The notes beneath the pieces were generated by a model. The model was not told where the DNA came from, ran no database searches, and saw nothing but the letters and a program-made list of their open reading frames with translations. Positions 9,062-17,669 of a DNA stretch of 64,000 nucleotides are shown here, one piece after another. How positions within the stretch are numbered: the first letter of the stretch is position 1; each line of letters starts with the position of its first letter. The translations under genes were made by a program, and so were the position numbers. The DNA is taken from NCBI RefSeq assembly GCF_030814955.1, contig NZ_JAUSWB010000003.1:124001-188000 (forward strand). Direction: 5' to 3'. This DNA comes from Planomicrobium stackebrandtii (GTDB taxonomy: Bacteria; Bacillota; Bacilli; Bacillales_A; Planococcaceae).

Positions 9062-9598
9062 TTTACTAAAGTCGCGATTATTGGGCACTGCGAAGGTTCG
9101 CTGATCGGCATGGTGGCAGCAGAGCGAGTTTCAGCCGATTGGTTTGTATCCATTGCGGGAGCGGGACGCCCCATTGATCAAGTGTTGATGGAGCAGTTGG
9201 AGGGACAGCTCCCGGAAGATCTCATGACTGAAGCCGATCAAATCATCGAACAGTTAAAAGAAGGCGAACATGTTGAAACGGTCAGCCCCGAATTGCAGAG
9301 CTTGCTCCGTCCGTCGGTTCAGCCCTATATGGTTTTCTGGCTGGCGTATGATCCGCAGGAAGAAGTGGCGGCCATGGAGATTCCGGTCCTGATTATAGGC
9401 GGTACAGCGGATTCGCAGGTGCCGCAATCCGATGTGGAAAGTTTGCATGCGGCGCATCCGGAATCAGAACTTCTGATTATTGACGATATGAACCATGTGC
9501 TGAAAACGGAGTCGGATGAAGACGGGAATGAGGCGGCATACAGCGATCCTGATCTACCGCTAGCGGATAGGTTGATGGAGGGGATTGTTGGGTTTTAG
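9062..9598 (+). pseudogene. 5'-truncated alpha/beta hydrolase remnant
   Basis: The open frame begins right after a stop at 9059-9061 with FTKVAIIGHCEGSLIG, which is the nucleophile-elbow region of alpha/beta hydrolases (normally GHSEGS). The catalytic Ser is Cys (TGC at 9089). Downstream the cap and C-terminal half are preserved, including an IPVLIIGGTADSQVP acid-loop region and DDMNHVLK with the catalytic His. The whole N-terminal core with the oxyanion loop is missing and there is no plausible ribosome site, so the gene is very likely dead. The internal ATG at 9110 would give a 162-aa product lacking the nucleophile. Confidence 0.75.
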
Positions 9599-9617
9599 GA
9601 GTGAAATAATATACGAA

Positions 9618-9649
9618 AAAAAAGATGCGAAGGGATTCGCAGCTTTTTT
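9618..9649 (+). terminator. Terminator of the hydrolase remnant
   Basis: AAAAAG-A-TGCGAA, loop GGGA, TTCGCA-G-CTTTTTT: a short hairpin with U-run just after the stop at 9598. Confidence 0.7.
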
Positions 9650-10144
9650 ATAGGATTTTTATACTCGCTCAGGTAAAGAATCAGTTTTAAATATTTTCGC
9701 TATACTACTGCTTTAAGTGAAGATGTGAGTGGACCTATAATAACAAAATTAATAAAGTCTTATGCATCCCAGACTCAGGCACTGAAACACAGATGGTGGG
9801 TATGGCTGCCGGCAGCATTAAGGATCTATTGTGTACATAACATCGGCGAAGCATTACGCCGTGCAGGGGATGCGAGACAAAGATAGGCTGAATACATCAC
9901 AACAGACAGCAACTCCGGTTGTTGTCTTTTAACAAGCTATTGTTACAAAAAAATAGTAAATGTCACAGAAAAGTAATATTTTTGTTTTATTTGCAGAAAA
10001 TTTGGGTATATTATTTTCATAGGCGTTTCATATTCTTATTTTTAGTTTTGATATGAAAGTCTTATCTAATTTTTATACTGGGTTTTAGGGTACTGAATTT
10101 CAATCTCTATTCAGTTTACTATTTTAGAAAAGGGAGGAAAAAGG
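9650..10144 (+). other. Non-coding spacer with a second small terminator
   Basis: About 500 nt without a convincing gene. AGACAGCAAC / GTTGTTGTCT at 9903-9927 followed by TTT is a hairpin terminator, so a short transcript or lost gene may precede it. A short protein-like frame at about 9755-9838 (reading VLCIPDSGTETQMVGMAAGS, then a stop) could be a remnant but is unidentified. AT-rich sequence from 9950 presumably holds the promoter of the dehydrogenase gene. Confidence 0.4.
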
Positions 10145-11509
10145 ATGACGAAAATTTCGTGGTCACGATTAATGTTATTTACAATGCTGATCTTTGTATT
10201 GGCTTTGGCAGCATGCGGCAATGATGATGCTTCAAACGAAGAATCACCTGCTGATTCGGATGCTACAACAGAAGAAAGTGCTGAAACAGAAGAAAGTGCT
10301 GAAACAGAAGAAGGTGTTGACGAGGGCACTGAAGACGCTGAAGAGGGTACTGAAGAAGTCGATGATGGAAGTGCAGAATCTCAACCAAAAGTTACTGAGT
10401 TTGAACCGGCATTTCCTGAACAAACAAGAGCACCTGCAGTAGTGACTGAAACAGAACTTAATGAGGAAGTTATTGCTGAAGGTCTTGGCGTGTCTTGGGG
10501 TATGGCAGAGTTTGAACCAAACCGCTTGCTTGTTACGCAAAGAGATGAAGCAGAACTTCTAATTGTAAACCTTGATGAGTTCTCTGTTTCAGATCCAATC
10601 GAAGGTACACCAGAAGTAAATAACGAAGGTCAGGGCGGGTTGCTGGATGTAGCCGTTGCACCTGATTTTGACGAATCAAGAATGGTATTTCTGACGTATT
10701 CTGAAGATGCTGAAGATGGTACTGTAACGGCAGTCGGTAAAGGTGTTTTATCAGAAGATGAAACTTCACTGGAAGATTTCGAAACATTCTTCCAAGCGAC
10801 ACCAGCATATGATGGCGACTTGCACTATGGTGGACGTATTATCTTTGATGAGGATGGCAACCTGTTCCTAACAACGGGTGAGCGCTCAGATGATCCAATT
10901 CGCGAACGTGCACAAGACTTGGATGCTTACTTGGGCAAAGTCATTCACATTACACAAGATGGAGAAGCAGTAGATACGAATCCATTTATTGAAGATGAAG
11001 ACGCACTGGATGGTATTTACAGCTACGGTCACCGTAATATTCAAGGTGTGGATTTCCACCCTGAAACAGGAGACTTATGGATTGTTGAATTCGGTCCACA
11101 AGCTGGGGATGAACTGAATATTGTTGAACCAGGCAATAATTATGGATGGCCGATTGTTTCTTATGGTATCGAGTACACAGGTGAATTAATCAATGATGGA
11201 ATTTCAGAACACGAGGCGCAAGGCTTTATTGAACCAAGATATTATTGGGATCCAACAAGTGCGCCAAGTGGTAGTTCATTCTATGATAACGACGCAATTC
11301 CTGAATGGGAGAACAACTTGCTCATCGGTGGTTTAGTGTCGAGCTATATTGCACGTGTCGTTATTGAAGATGACACCATCGTTGGAGAAGAGCGTCTGTT
11401 AACTGATGAAGGCGAACGTTTCCGTGATATTCTTGTAACTGAGGATGGCGCGCTTATTGCAGCAACTGATGGCGGTAAGATTTATAAGATTTCTGCAGCA
11501 GGTGAATAA
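10145..11509 (+). CDS. PQQ-dependent sugar dehydrogenase family lipoprotein
   Basis: Secreted six-bladed beta-propeller of the glucose/sorbosone dehydrogenase family, expected to oxidise sugars outside the cell if PQQ is available. A signal peptide with lipobox LAAC (C24) is followed by an acidic linker, residues about 25-80, containing short EESAET-type repeats, which spaces the enzyme from the membrane. The propeller shows GGLLDVAVAPDF, LHYGGRIIFDEDGNLF, YGHRNIQGVDFHPETGDLW and GPQAGDELNIVEPGNNYGWP, all characteristic of the family. GGGAGG precedes the ATG. The gene is monocistronic, followed by a family B repeat hairpin. Whether this organism makes PQQ cannot be told from here. Confidence 0.88.
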   Translation: MTKISWSRLMLFTMLIFVLALAACGNDDASNEESPADSDATTEESAETEESAETEEGVDEGTEDAEEGTEEVDDGSAESQPKVTEFEPAFPEQTRAPAVVTETELNEEVIAEGLGVSWGMAEFEPNRLLVTQRDEAELLIVNLDEFSVSDPIEGTPEVNNEGQGGLLDVAVAPDFDESRMVFLTYSEDAEDGTVTAVGKGVLSEDETSLEDFETFFQATPAYDGDLHYGGRIIFDEDGNLFLTTGERSDDPIRERAQDLDAYLGKVIHITQDGEAVDTNPFIEDEDALDGIYSYGHRNIQGVDFHPETGDLWIVEFGPQAGDELNIVEPGNNYGWPIVSYGIEYTGELINDGISEHEAQGFIEPRYYWDPTSAPSGSSFYDNDAIPEWENNLLIGGLVSSYIARVVIEDDTIVGEERLLTDEGERFRDILVTEDGALIAATDGGKIYKISAAGE

Positions 11510-11522
11510 AAACGCGCCTCTT

Positions 11523-11617
11523 TGTCAAAAAGAATTCAGTTTATTAACTACCATTACATGAAGAAGAAGCCGTATCCAGAAACCTCAATGGTTGATGGAT
11601 ACGGCTTTTGTATTTTT
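11523..11617 (+). repeat. Intergenic repeat family B, copy 2 (hairpin/terminator)
   Basis: The element begins with GTCAAAAAGAATTCAGTTTATTAACTA-like sequence shared with the copy at 21041 and continues into the hairpin AAGCCGTATCCA (11567-11578) / TGGATACGGCTT (11596-11607) plus T-run. It lies 14 nt after the dehydrogenase stop codon and can terminate that gene. Confidence 0.75.
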
Positions 11618-11956
11618 ATTTAAGAAGTAACTGAATTTGATGAAGAACTTAATGCTGTTCAGACTTTCATAAGCAGTATATATGGATCATAGACACCGAC
11701 TGATTACTACAAATAGCGTTTCTCTCGGCGCTTGTTGCGCTTTATTCAAGCTCATATTTTGTTTGGCAGTAGTGTCGTTCCCTGGGAAGTGGGATTTTCA
11801 AGTACTAACATACAAAAAAGTATGTGAGCTATCCTAAATCATCACCTTAGTTACTCAATGAACTAAATATTCTAACTTTTTTAATCTTTTTACTAGGAAT
11901 CGAACGTAAGTTCTGTTATATTAAATGCATACCACTATGGAATGAGGTGTATTTCG
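11618..11956 (+). other. Spacer containing a repeat 3' box
   Basis: No gene seen. GTGTCGTTCCCTGGGAAG at about 11768-11785 matches the 3' box of repeat family A and the isolated boxes at 25459 and 42571. The stretch just before 11957 holds the ribosome site AATGAGGTG of the next gene. Confidence 0.45.
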
Positions 11957-12283
11957 ATGGTGCTTGCAATCAAAGAAGTGAACGGATTTGAAAAAGGAAA
12001 GAAATATACTAAGGAACTTGAGTTTGTTTCTTGCTTTAAAAGCGACGAATATCGAGTAATCGCTTTAGCAGATAGAGATGGCTATGTCTTTTATTGGACA
12101 ACTACAGAAGATTCGCTTGAATATCGAAACTTCCGCAAAAAAGCTACTTACACATTTAAAGTTAGCTATATTTCTACAATAGTCGGTCCTTCCAGACCTA
12201 AGGTCATTATTGCAGAATTGCATGATGTAACAGCTGAAAACGGCATGTATGGTAAGGCAGAGCAATATAAATTAAATGCTTAA
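11957..12283 (+). CDS. Hypothetical 108-aa protein, OB-like beta-rich
   Basis: The ATG at 11957 is chosen because GAGGTG lies 8 nt upstream; an upstream in-frame start at 11942 would bury that site. The protein alternates hydrophobic and polar residues (YRVIALADRDGYVFYWTT, then TYTFKVSYIS and RPKVIIAELHDV), suggesting a small beta-barrel, possibly OB-fold. No catalytic motif is visible. The stop codon is followed immediately by an exceptionally long perfect hairpin. Confidence 0.55.
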   Translation: MVLAIKEVNGFEKGKKYTKELEFVSCFKSDEYRVIALADRDGYVFYWTTTEDSLEYRNFRKKATYTFKVSYISTIVGPSRPKVIIAELHDVTAENGMYGKAEQYKLNA

Positions 12284-12342
12284 TATATATCTAAACAAAA
12301 AGAACCTTGATACTCTCAAGGTTCTTTTTGTTTAGATATATA
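12284..12342. terminator. 27-bp perfect inverted repeat, bidirectional terminator
   Basis: Arms 12284-12310 and 12316-12342 are exactly complementary over 27 bp around a TACTC loop, beginning one nucleotide after the TAA stop. The inner part (AAAAAGAACCTTGA / TCAAGGTTCTTTTT) is a standard terminator; the outer arms extend it far beyond the usual length. Confidence 0.8.
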
Positions 12343-12349
12343 AATGTTA

Positions 12350-12462
12350 GTCTTTCCACCAGGGATTATCTCCCCGCACTCTTTGCATTAACATTTAGAG
12401 TGTGGTATTTTTATTTATTTATCCGCATAAATTGGGGAATGCGGCGCTTCCACGGAAGCGAA
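12350..12462 (+). repeat. Divergent copy of intergenic repeat family A
   Basis: The hairpin CCGCACTCTTTG / AGTGTGG, a TATTTTTATTTATTTATCC tract, CATAAATTGGGGAA and a 3' box GCTTCCACGGAAGCG (12447-12461) follow the family A order with diverged sequence. It sits directly upstream of the hydrolase gene at 12493. Confidence 0.5.
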
Positions 12463-12492
12463 GTGGTTTATTTTAAAAGAGGAGATTAATAT

Positions 12493-13440
12493 ATGAGTAA
12501 GTTTTCGATTGTGGCAATTAGTTTATTGGCAATTATCATCATCGCTCTTGCCTTTGCCGGGGATTTTTTTTACGGCGAAGCGGTGCAGCGGGGGACTGAA
12601 GTTGAACTTTATGAGGAAGAAGAAGTTCCAGTGACAATCGTCCTTGAAGATGAACAGATGATCGAGGAAGCGGCTGAATGGTACGAAGAGCAGGAATTTG
12701 AAACGGCTTCTATCCTTTCATATGACGATCTTAGGTTGGAAGGTGACTTTTTGGAGAACGAAGATTCGGGTGGGAAAGCCGTGATCCTTGCACATGGCTT
12801 CCGCGGAAACAGTGAAGATATGAAAAATTTTGTTCAGTTTTATTATGACCAGGGATTTGATGTTTTAATTCCCGATGCTCGTGGCCATGGAGAAAGCGAA
12901 GGGGATTATATTGGTTTCGGCTGGCACGACAGGCTGGATATAAAGCAATGGACCCAGCTGCTCATTGATGAGGAAAACAGCAGCGATATTTTTCTTCACG
13001 GCGTTTCAATGGGAGCGGCGTCCGTATTGATGACGAGTGGCGAAGAGCTTCCGGCGGCAGTGAAAGGGATTATTGCTGATAGTGCTTATACGTCAGCGGC
13101 GGATATTTTATCTTATCAGCTCGAGTCTATTTACAATCTGCCGGCGTTTCCGCTCATTCCAATCACTAGCGGTATTACAGAACTCAGAGCGGGTTTCACT
13201 TTTAATGAAGCTTCCGCGCTCGAGCAAGCCGCAAGAAATGCGCTTCCTTTGTTTATCATTCATGGAGAGGCGGACGAACTCGTTCCGACATCGATGGCAG
13301 AAGAACTCTACGAAGCAGCAGGCGGCGACAAAATGTTTTGGACAGTTCCGGACGCCGGACATGTTAAAGCCTATACGATAGCCACTCAGGAATACCAGGA
13401 GCGGCTGAAGGGATTTATTGAGGATAGTATGGAGAAGTAA
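12493..13440 (+). CDS. Membrane-anchored alpha/beta hydrolase (YqkD-like)
   Basis: Serine hydrolase of unknown substrate. An N-terminal hydrophobic segment (residues 5-22) serves as signal anchor, so the catalytic domain is probably extracytoplasmic. The oxyanion region is AHGFRGNSED, the nucleophile elbow is HGVSMGA with S172, the acid is D261 in HGEADELVP and the base is H290 in DAGHVKAY, so the triad is complete. The length (315 aa) fits the family. AGAGGAG lies 8 nt before the ATG. The gene directly follows a repeat element and stands alone. Confidence 0.85.
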   Translation: MSKFSIVAISLLAIIIIALAFAGDFFYGEAVQRGTEVELYEEEEVPVTIVLEDEQMIEEAAEWYEEQEFETASILSYDDLRLEGDFLENEDSGGKAVILAHGFRGNSEDMKNFVQFYYDQGFDVLIPDARGHGESEGDYIGFGWHDRLDIKQWTQLLIDEENSSDIFLHGVSMGAASVLMTSGEELPAAVKGIIADSAYTSAADILSYQLESIYNLPAFPLIPITSGITELRAGFTFNEASALEQAARNALPLFIIHGEADELVPTSMAEELYEAAGGDKMFWTVPDAGHVKAYTIATQEYQERLKGFIEDSMEK

Positions 13441-13507
13441 TTTGCGTGAAATGGTCGTCTGCTTGGGAACGGAAAGACGCATATTCATATGTCAGGAGGC
13501 TCAATAA

Positions 13508-14206
13508 ATGAAGCACTTCACGAAGGATTGGTATGACGAAATGCAGGTTTCCGGTTTTCTCGCATTGCACGAGTCAGAAGAGGACTGGGAAGAAGAATTG
13601 GAATATTACCGCAAGGAAGGAGAGAATTTGCGAGAGCTGAACTTACGCAATCTGGACGATATGCGGAAAAATTTGCTGCGCTACTTGCCGGATACGTTTC
13701 TTCCGTATATTCACGATGGCACGCTGGTGACCGAATACCCGACGCCAGAGCTGCGCATGCTCGTCAATCGATGGGAACGGGATTACGAGCGGCGGATGGA
13801 AGAGCTTAATGACCGGTATAGGCAGCATTTCGAATCGATCAAAGCGGAACTCCCGCCAGCTGCCGTCGAGCTGGCGGAGAATGGCCTGCACGATGCGGTC
13901 GTCCTTTCTGTTGAAAGACCGTCTGAAGGTCAGCTTGTCCTGACGCTCGACTGCAGTGGAGGGTTCCATTATTTTACCGATGTCCGACTCACTTTTGAAG
14001 GGGTCACGTATTCGAACGTTCCAGCTGATTTCAAAGGTGCATGGTGGCTTTATGATGAAATTTACAAAATGGACGGTGGCTTTGAGCTTCATACCTTGTT
14101 CGACACTCCGATGACTGAGACCGTGATCCGTGCGCGCGATGTAAAAATTGAGCCGCTGAAACTGCCGCTATTGCGCCGGTTGCAGAAATGGTACAGAAGA
14201 AGGTAG
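13508..14206 (+). CDS. DUF4085 family protein
   Basis: A 232-aa cytoplasmic protein with the family hallmarks: N-terminal KHFTKDWYDEMQ, a charged helical middle region with many Glu/Arg, and a beta-rich C-terminal half (VLTLDCSGGFHYFTDVRLTF, GAWWLYDEIYKM). The function of the family is unknown. GTCAGGAGG precedes the ATG by about 10 nt. It lies 67 nt after the hydrolase gene without an obvious terminator, so read-through from that gene is possible. Confidence 0.7.
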   Translation: MKHFTKDWYDEMQVSGFLALHESEEDWEEELEYYRKEGENLRELNLRNLDDMRKNLLRYLPDTFLPYIHDGTLVTEYPTPELRMLVNRWERDYERRMEELNDRYRQHFESIKAELPPAAVELAENGLHDAVVLSVERPSEGQLVLTLDCSGGFHYFTDVRLTFEGVTYSNVPADFKGAWWLYDEIYKMDGGFELHTLFDTPMTETVIRARDVKIEPLKLPLLRRLQKWYRRR

Positions 14207-14252
14207 ATAGCCAGGTTTAATTCTTTATAACTAAGATTAGGAGGAATTATCA

Positions 14253-15128
14253 TTGAACAGTTATAAAGAGTACTTAGATTTATTATCTAAGAATTACGAA
14301 GAAGCAGTTGATTGGTTGCTTCAGAAATACGGTTCTGCGCAAGATGATTATTATAGGGAATCTTCGTACCAGAGGTTTATGAATAGAGAAATAAAAAACA
14401 TTACAAAAGGTAAATTCTCAAGAACAAACGAAGGGTTATATTGCCACCACATAGATGAAATTAAATGGTTGAAAATATCTGACCAAAATTTTGTGAAGGA
14501 ATATAATATCCCCTTTGAAAACCAACGAAAAAACAGATTAGTATATTGTGACTTGGTCGAGCATACCATTTTGCATGTATTGATAATAAATGAAACTTCT
14601 TCTGAATACGGTTATCCAGGATTCGAAGCATTTTTAAAACCATCTATTGAAGAGTGGTATCTTGATGAAAGAATGCCCAATCCAGAATGGATGAAAAAAT
14701 GTTACATGAAATCATTTTTAGAGCCTCAAAAAGCGTTCGAGTTGGTAAAAGAAATGCAAGAAGTGATAGGAGAAAGTTATTTTAATACTTTAGTAGATTA
14801 TTATGATAAGAAAAGGGAAATTGAAGAAAATAGAATGAAATGGCAAGAACAGCTTAAGCAAAATCGAATAGATGAGAGGGCAAGTTGGATAGAAAATGCA
14901 AAGCAATTACATCATAAGAGCCCCAGAAGTGAGATAGTAGCTGCTAGCTATTTTATACGTATATACTATAAAAATGCTGAAAGTGTTATAGGGTTTTTTA
15001 ATAAATCCATTACATTTAAAGAATACGACAAAGAGATGAAAAAGTTTATGAAAGAAGAAATACTGGATGAACTTTTAGTATATATAGACAGTCTGCCCGA
15101 ACTTGTTAGGGAAGAAAGTAACAAATAA
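14253..15128 (+). CDS. HNH-like protein of unknown role, TTG start
   Basis: Begins with TTG at 14253, placed 8 nt after a strong AGGAGG; no in-frame ATG near a ribosome site exists. Residues 63-108 carry a pattern resembling an HNH/His-Me finger: C64-H-H66-I-D68-E, then N94-RLVYCDLVEH104 and H108. The rest is helical, with a charged 180-215 segment likely to form a coiled coil. Whether it is a nuclease is uncertain; the pattern is seen, the activity inferred. It is more AT-rich than its upstream neighbours and begins a run of accessory genes. Confidence 0.5.
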   Translation: MNSYKEYLDLLSKNYEEAVDWLLQKYGSAQDDYYRESSYQRFMNREIKNITKGKFSRTNEGLYCHHIDEIKWLKISDQNFVKEYNIPFENQRKNRLVYCDLVEHTILHVLIINETSSEYGYPGFEAFLKPSIEEWYLDERMPNPEWMKKCYMKSFLEPQKAFELVKEMQEVIGESYFNTLVDYYDKKREIEENRMKWQEQLKQNRIDERASWIENAKQLHHKSPRSEIVAASYFIRIYYKNAESVIGFFNKSITFKEYDKEMKKFMKEEILDELLVYIDSLPELVREESNK

Positions 15129-15224
15129 AAATAAGTTGCTAGTATCTGGTATTAATAGTAAGACACTCGTATTGGTGCAATTAAAGCCAACTTCAATCCT
15201 TTTTTAAAAAGCGTCCGTGGGAAC

Positions 15225-15370
15225 AAACGAATCCTAAGCGATGTTGATTAAACACTACAATTTCATACGTAACCACACCGACTACTGCAACATTTCGGTG
15301 TGGTTTTTCTTTATATTCCATTCTTATATATTAAATGGTAACTTTCTCGCTCCCAAGAAAGAAGAAATAA
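15225..15370 (+). repeat. Intergenic repeat family A copy with terminator hairpin
   Basis: The order is AACACTACAATTT, hairpin AACCACACCG (15271-15280) / CGGTGTGGTT (15296-15305), TTTTTCTTTATATTCC, then a 3' box CTCGCTCCCAAGAAAG. The hairpin differs in sequence from the 8.9-kb copy but pairs perfectly. It may terminate the HNH-like gene. The rest of the spacer to 15479 is AT-rich promoter-like DNA. Confidence 0.7.
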
Positions 15371-15479
15371 TTAAAAAAACCTACTTTATATCCTTTTATT
15401 AGAAAATTATGAGTCAATTTTTCTAAATACCTGTTAAAATAAAATTCAATAAACTATATTTTAAATAGGGGGAAAATTT

Positions 15480-16103
15480 GTGGCTGCAAATGAAGTTTCG
15501 GTAGGCAAGATAGAACAAATGTTGGATTGGGCATATGACAAATCTTTAAACGGCATTCCTGGAATGGACTCAGCTTATGAAATGGCGGAGGGTTTTTTAT
15601 CAAAACATGATACTGCTGATCAAGCTATAGACAGCTTGATTCGCTGGCAAAATACAAAAGCCGCCACTAGTGGCTTTCTTACCGGATTGGGTGGAATAAT
15701 TATAATGCCTGTTACTTTGCCCGCAAATATTGCTTCAGTTATGTATGTCCAAGTTAGAATGATTGCAGCTATTGCACACATGAAAGGCTATGACTTAAAA
15801 GATGATCAAGTTAAAACTTTTGTGTTTGTTTGCCTAACGGGAAAATCAGCATCGGATATATTCAAGTCAACTGGTATTAAAGTAGGTAATGCCTTTGCAA
15901 AGCAAGGTGTCATAAAAATACCTAGTAAAGTCATTGTAGCTATAAATCAAAAAGTTGGTTTTAGATTACTCACGAAATTTGGAGAAAAAGGATTAATAAA
16001 TTTAGGGAAAGCCATACCCATAGCTGGCGGCGTTATTGGTGGAGCTGTCGATGGAATAGGAACCGGGATAATTGGAAAGACGGCCAAGAAGGTGTTTGTC
16101 TGA
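15480..16103 (+). CDS. EcsC family protein
   Basis: 207 aa with a GTG start, 7 nt after an AGGGGGA site. The EcsC-family pattern is visible: an N-terminal helical segment with W residues, a hydrophobic GFLTGLGGIIIMPVTLPANI stretch (about 62-81), then YVQVRMIAAIAHMKGYDLKDD, and a glycine-rich hydrophobic C-terminus (AIPIAGGVIGGAVDGIGTGI). The two glycine-rich segments probably contact or insert into membrane. The EcsC founder neighbours an ABC transporter, but here the gene is solitary, so its role is unknown. Confidence 0.75.
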   Translation: MAANEVSVGKIEQMLDWAYDKSLNGIPGMDSAYEMAEGFLSKHDTADQAIDSLIRWQNTKAATSGFLTGLGGIIIMPVTLPANIASVMYVQVRMIAAIAHMKGYDLKDDQVKTFVFVCLTGKSASDIFKSTGIKVGNAFAKQGVIKIPSKVIVAINQKVGFRLLTKFGEKGLINLGKAIPIAGGVIGGAVDGIGTGIIGKTAKKVFV

Positions 16104-16290
16104 GTACAGAGATTTATGATAGCTTCTCTGGCAAAACATATCTATAGCTTCATATGTAAAATTCCCACTTCCAAACCTATGGATTTATACCAGTTAAAAA
16201 ATCAAATATATATTCATTCGATCCAAAAGCAAAAGAATAGATCATCTTGCTGACTGAACGAGTGGAACGATATGTGAGGAGCACATTCAG

Positions 16291-16884
16291 ATGAAAAAGC
16301 TGTTAGTAGGAGTTATTATTTCAATGTTACTTATTTTAATCGCCGGTTTAGTCGTTTTTATTCAATTTAAACCATCTGGAGTTACTGCTAGCCAAAGTTC
16401 TAATACGTCCTTAATCCAGGAGAGAGTCGTAGAGTTGTCAGAGCTAGCGACATTGAAGTATGAGTATAGTAAAGCAATGGTAAATCGTGATTCAAAGAAC
16501 ATCCCATTGACTGATATTCGCTTTGCAGAGACGATAAAGCTCATTGAGTACACAGGATATATGAAAGCTGGGTCGGATCTTTCGAAAGTGGATGTAGCAT
16601 ATGATGAAGTGTCCAATCAAGTAACGGTCCGCCTTCCAAAAGCGAAAATTCTTGATAATGTTGTGGAGACCGAGAACATGAAGATAGAAGATGTAAAAGG
16701 AAATATCTTCTCAGATCCTCCTACACAGCAAATTATTGAGGATATAAACGCTGAAAAGAAGAAATTTGAAGAAGAGAAAATCAGCCAAGGATTTTTAACG
16801 GAAGCTGATAAAAGGACAGAGGAAGTCTTAAAGTCATTCTTGAGTCTCGATGAAGAAAATGAAGTAATTATAGAGTTTTATTAA
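16291..16884 (+). CDS. DUF4230 family membrane-anchored protein
   Basis: 197 aa with a hydrophobic signal anchor at residues 4-26, then the DUF4230 domain: the ELSELATLKYEYSKAM motif at the start, SDLSKVDVAYDEVSNQVTVRLP in the middle, and a helical C-terminal part ending with a VIIEFY strand. The domain is predicted to lie outside the membrane. GTGAGGAG is about 9 nt upstream. Family function is unknown. It is followed by a family B repeat that can act as terminator. Confidence 0.75.
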   Translation: MKKLLVGVIISMLLILIAGLVVFIQFKPSGVTASQSSNTSLIQERVVELSELATLKYEYSKAMVNRDSKNIPLTDIRFAETIKLIEYTGYMKAGSDLSKVDVAYDEVSNQVTVRLPKAKILDNVVETENMKIEDVKGNIFSDPPTQQIIEDINAEKKKFEEEKISQGFLTEADKRTEEVLKSFLSLDEENEVIIEFY

Positions 16885-16973
16885 AAATTAAGTCTCAAGA
16901 CTCGGAAAATTTTTGAACGATTCTACCGACACACCAGTTTGAGAAATAGCTAACCTGAGTCTAACCCAATTTG

Positions 16974-17048
16974 ATTTATTTGTAACAACTGTATAAAAAA
17001 ACCGTATCCAGTGACCTCGAGGGTTAATGGATACGGTTTTTGTGTTTT
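16974..17048 (+). repeat. Intergenic repeat family B, copy 3 (hairpin/terminator)
   Basis: Arms AAAAAACCGTATCCA (16996-17010) and TGGATACGGTTTTT (17028-17041), with the inner GTGACCTCGAGGGTTAA nearly identical to the 21.1-kb copy. It lies between the convergent DUF4230 gene and the reverse-strand GIY-YIG gene. Confidence 0.75.
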
Positions 17049-17109
17049 TTATCTGATAAAATAATTTTTCATAACTGTAGGTTACACAGAGAACATCTGA
17101 TTAGGAAAT

Positions 17110-17643
17110 CTAAACCATTTCCTCTTCTATAGGAATTACAACACTCCCATATTTAAAGACTTCATATTCTTCCAAATCTAATTTACTGGTCCATCTCAAT
17201 CCGGAAACTTCAGGAAGCAAGGCACGGTAATGACCCCAGTTTAAAACATGGATATCCTGCAATTCTTTATCCGGGAAAGATGCAATGCTTTTGGAATTAT
17301 ACGCAGGCTTATGAGTGTAAATAAGTAATCGCTCAGCTAAGTCGATATAAGTAGACCATAAATCTTCAGTTAGAGGTTGAGAGCCATGAAGTCTTCCAAT
17401 ATAAATCTTATGATTGTTTGAATCATTTGTGTAAAGCCAATCTTCCTGGGATATTCTTTTGCCTAATGTTTGATAATCAGCTTTGCCGATATATAGCTGG
17501 ACATCGTTTCCGTAAATAGGATGTCTTCCGTACACCTGATAAATTCCGTAATCCGTTTCTTCGTTCATAAGCTGAGGGAGCTCTGATAGTTTATAAGAAC
17601 CTTCCCATTCAATTTGAATAAGGGTTACTGGAATGATGGACAT
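17110..17643 (-). CDS. GIY-YIG-like domain protein
   Basis: 177 aa on the reverse strand. Residues about 33-55 read GIYQVYG...VQLYIGKAD, the two-strand GIY...YIG signature, followed by LGKRI (Arg of the active site), IYIGRLHG, then AERLLIYTHKPAYNS, which supplies the conserved Glu and the terminal Asn. All key residues of the GIY-YIG nuclease fold are therefore present. The C-terminal 50 residues are not assigned. It is 26 nt downstream of another GIY-YIG superfamily gene, so the two probably form an operon. Substrate and biological role are unknown. Confidence 0.65.
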   Translation of the reverse strand: MSIIPVTLIQIEWEGSYKLSELPQLMNEETDYGIYQVYGRHPIYGNDVQLYIGKADYQTLGKRISQEDWLYTNDSNNHKIYIGRLHGSQPLTEDLWSTYIDLAERLLIYTHKPAYNSKSIASFPDKELQDIHVLNWGHYRALLPEVSGLRWTSKLDLEEYEVFKYGSVVIPIEEEMV

Positions 17644-17669
17644 ACAAAAATCTCCTTAATGGTGAAAAG

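Noticed and set aside
9755..9838. Short frame reading PDSGTETQMVGMAAGS
   Set aside because: Looks protein-like but is under 30 codons with no start and no family I can name; kept only as a note in the spacer entry.
10265..10330. Short tandem repeats in the sugar dehydrogenase gene
   Set aside because: In-frame repeats of the acidic SAETEE linker; normal for a lipoprotein spacer.
12307..12489. 60-aa forward frame between the hairpin and the YqkD-like gene
   Set aside because: Runs through a terminator arm and a repeat; no ribosome site.
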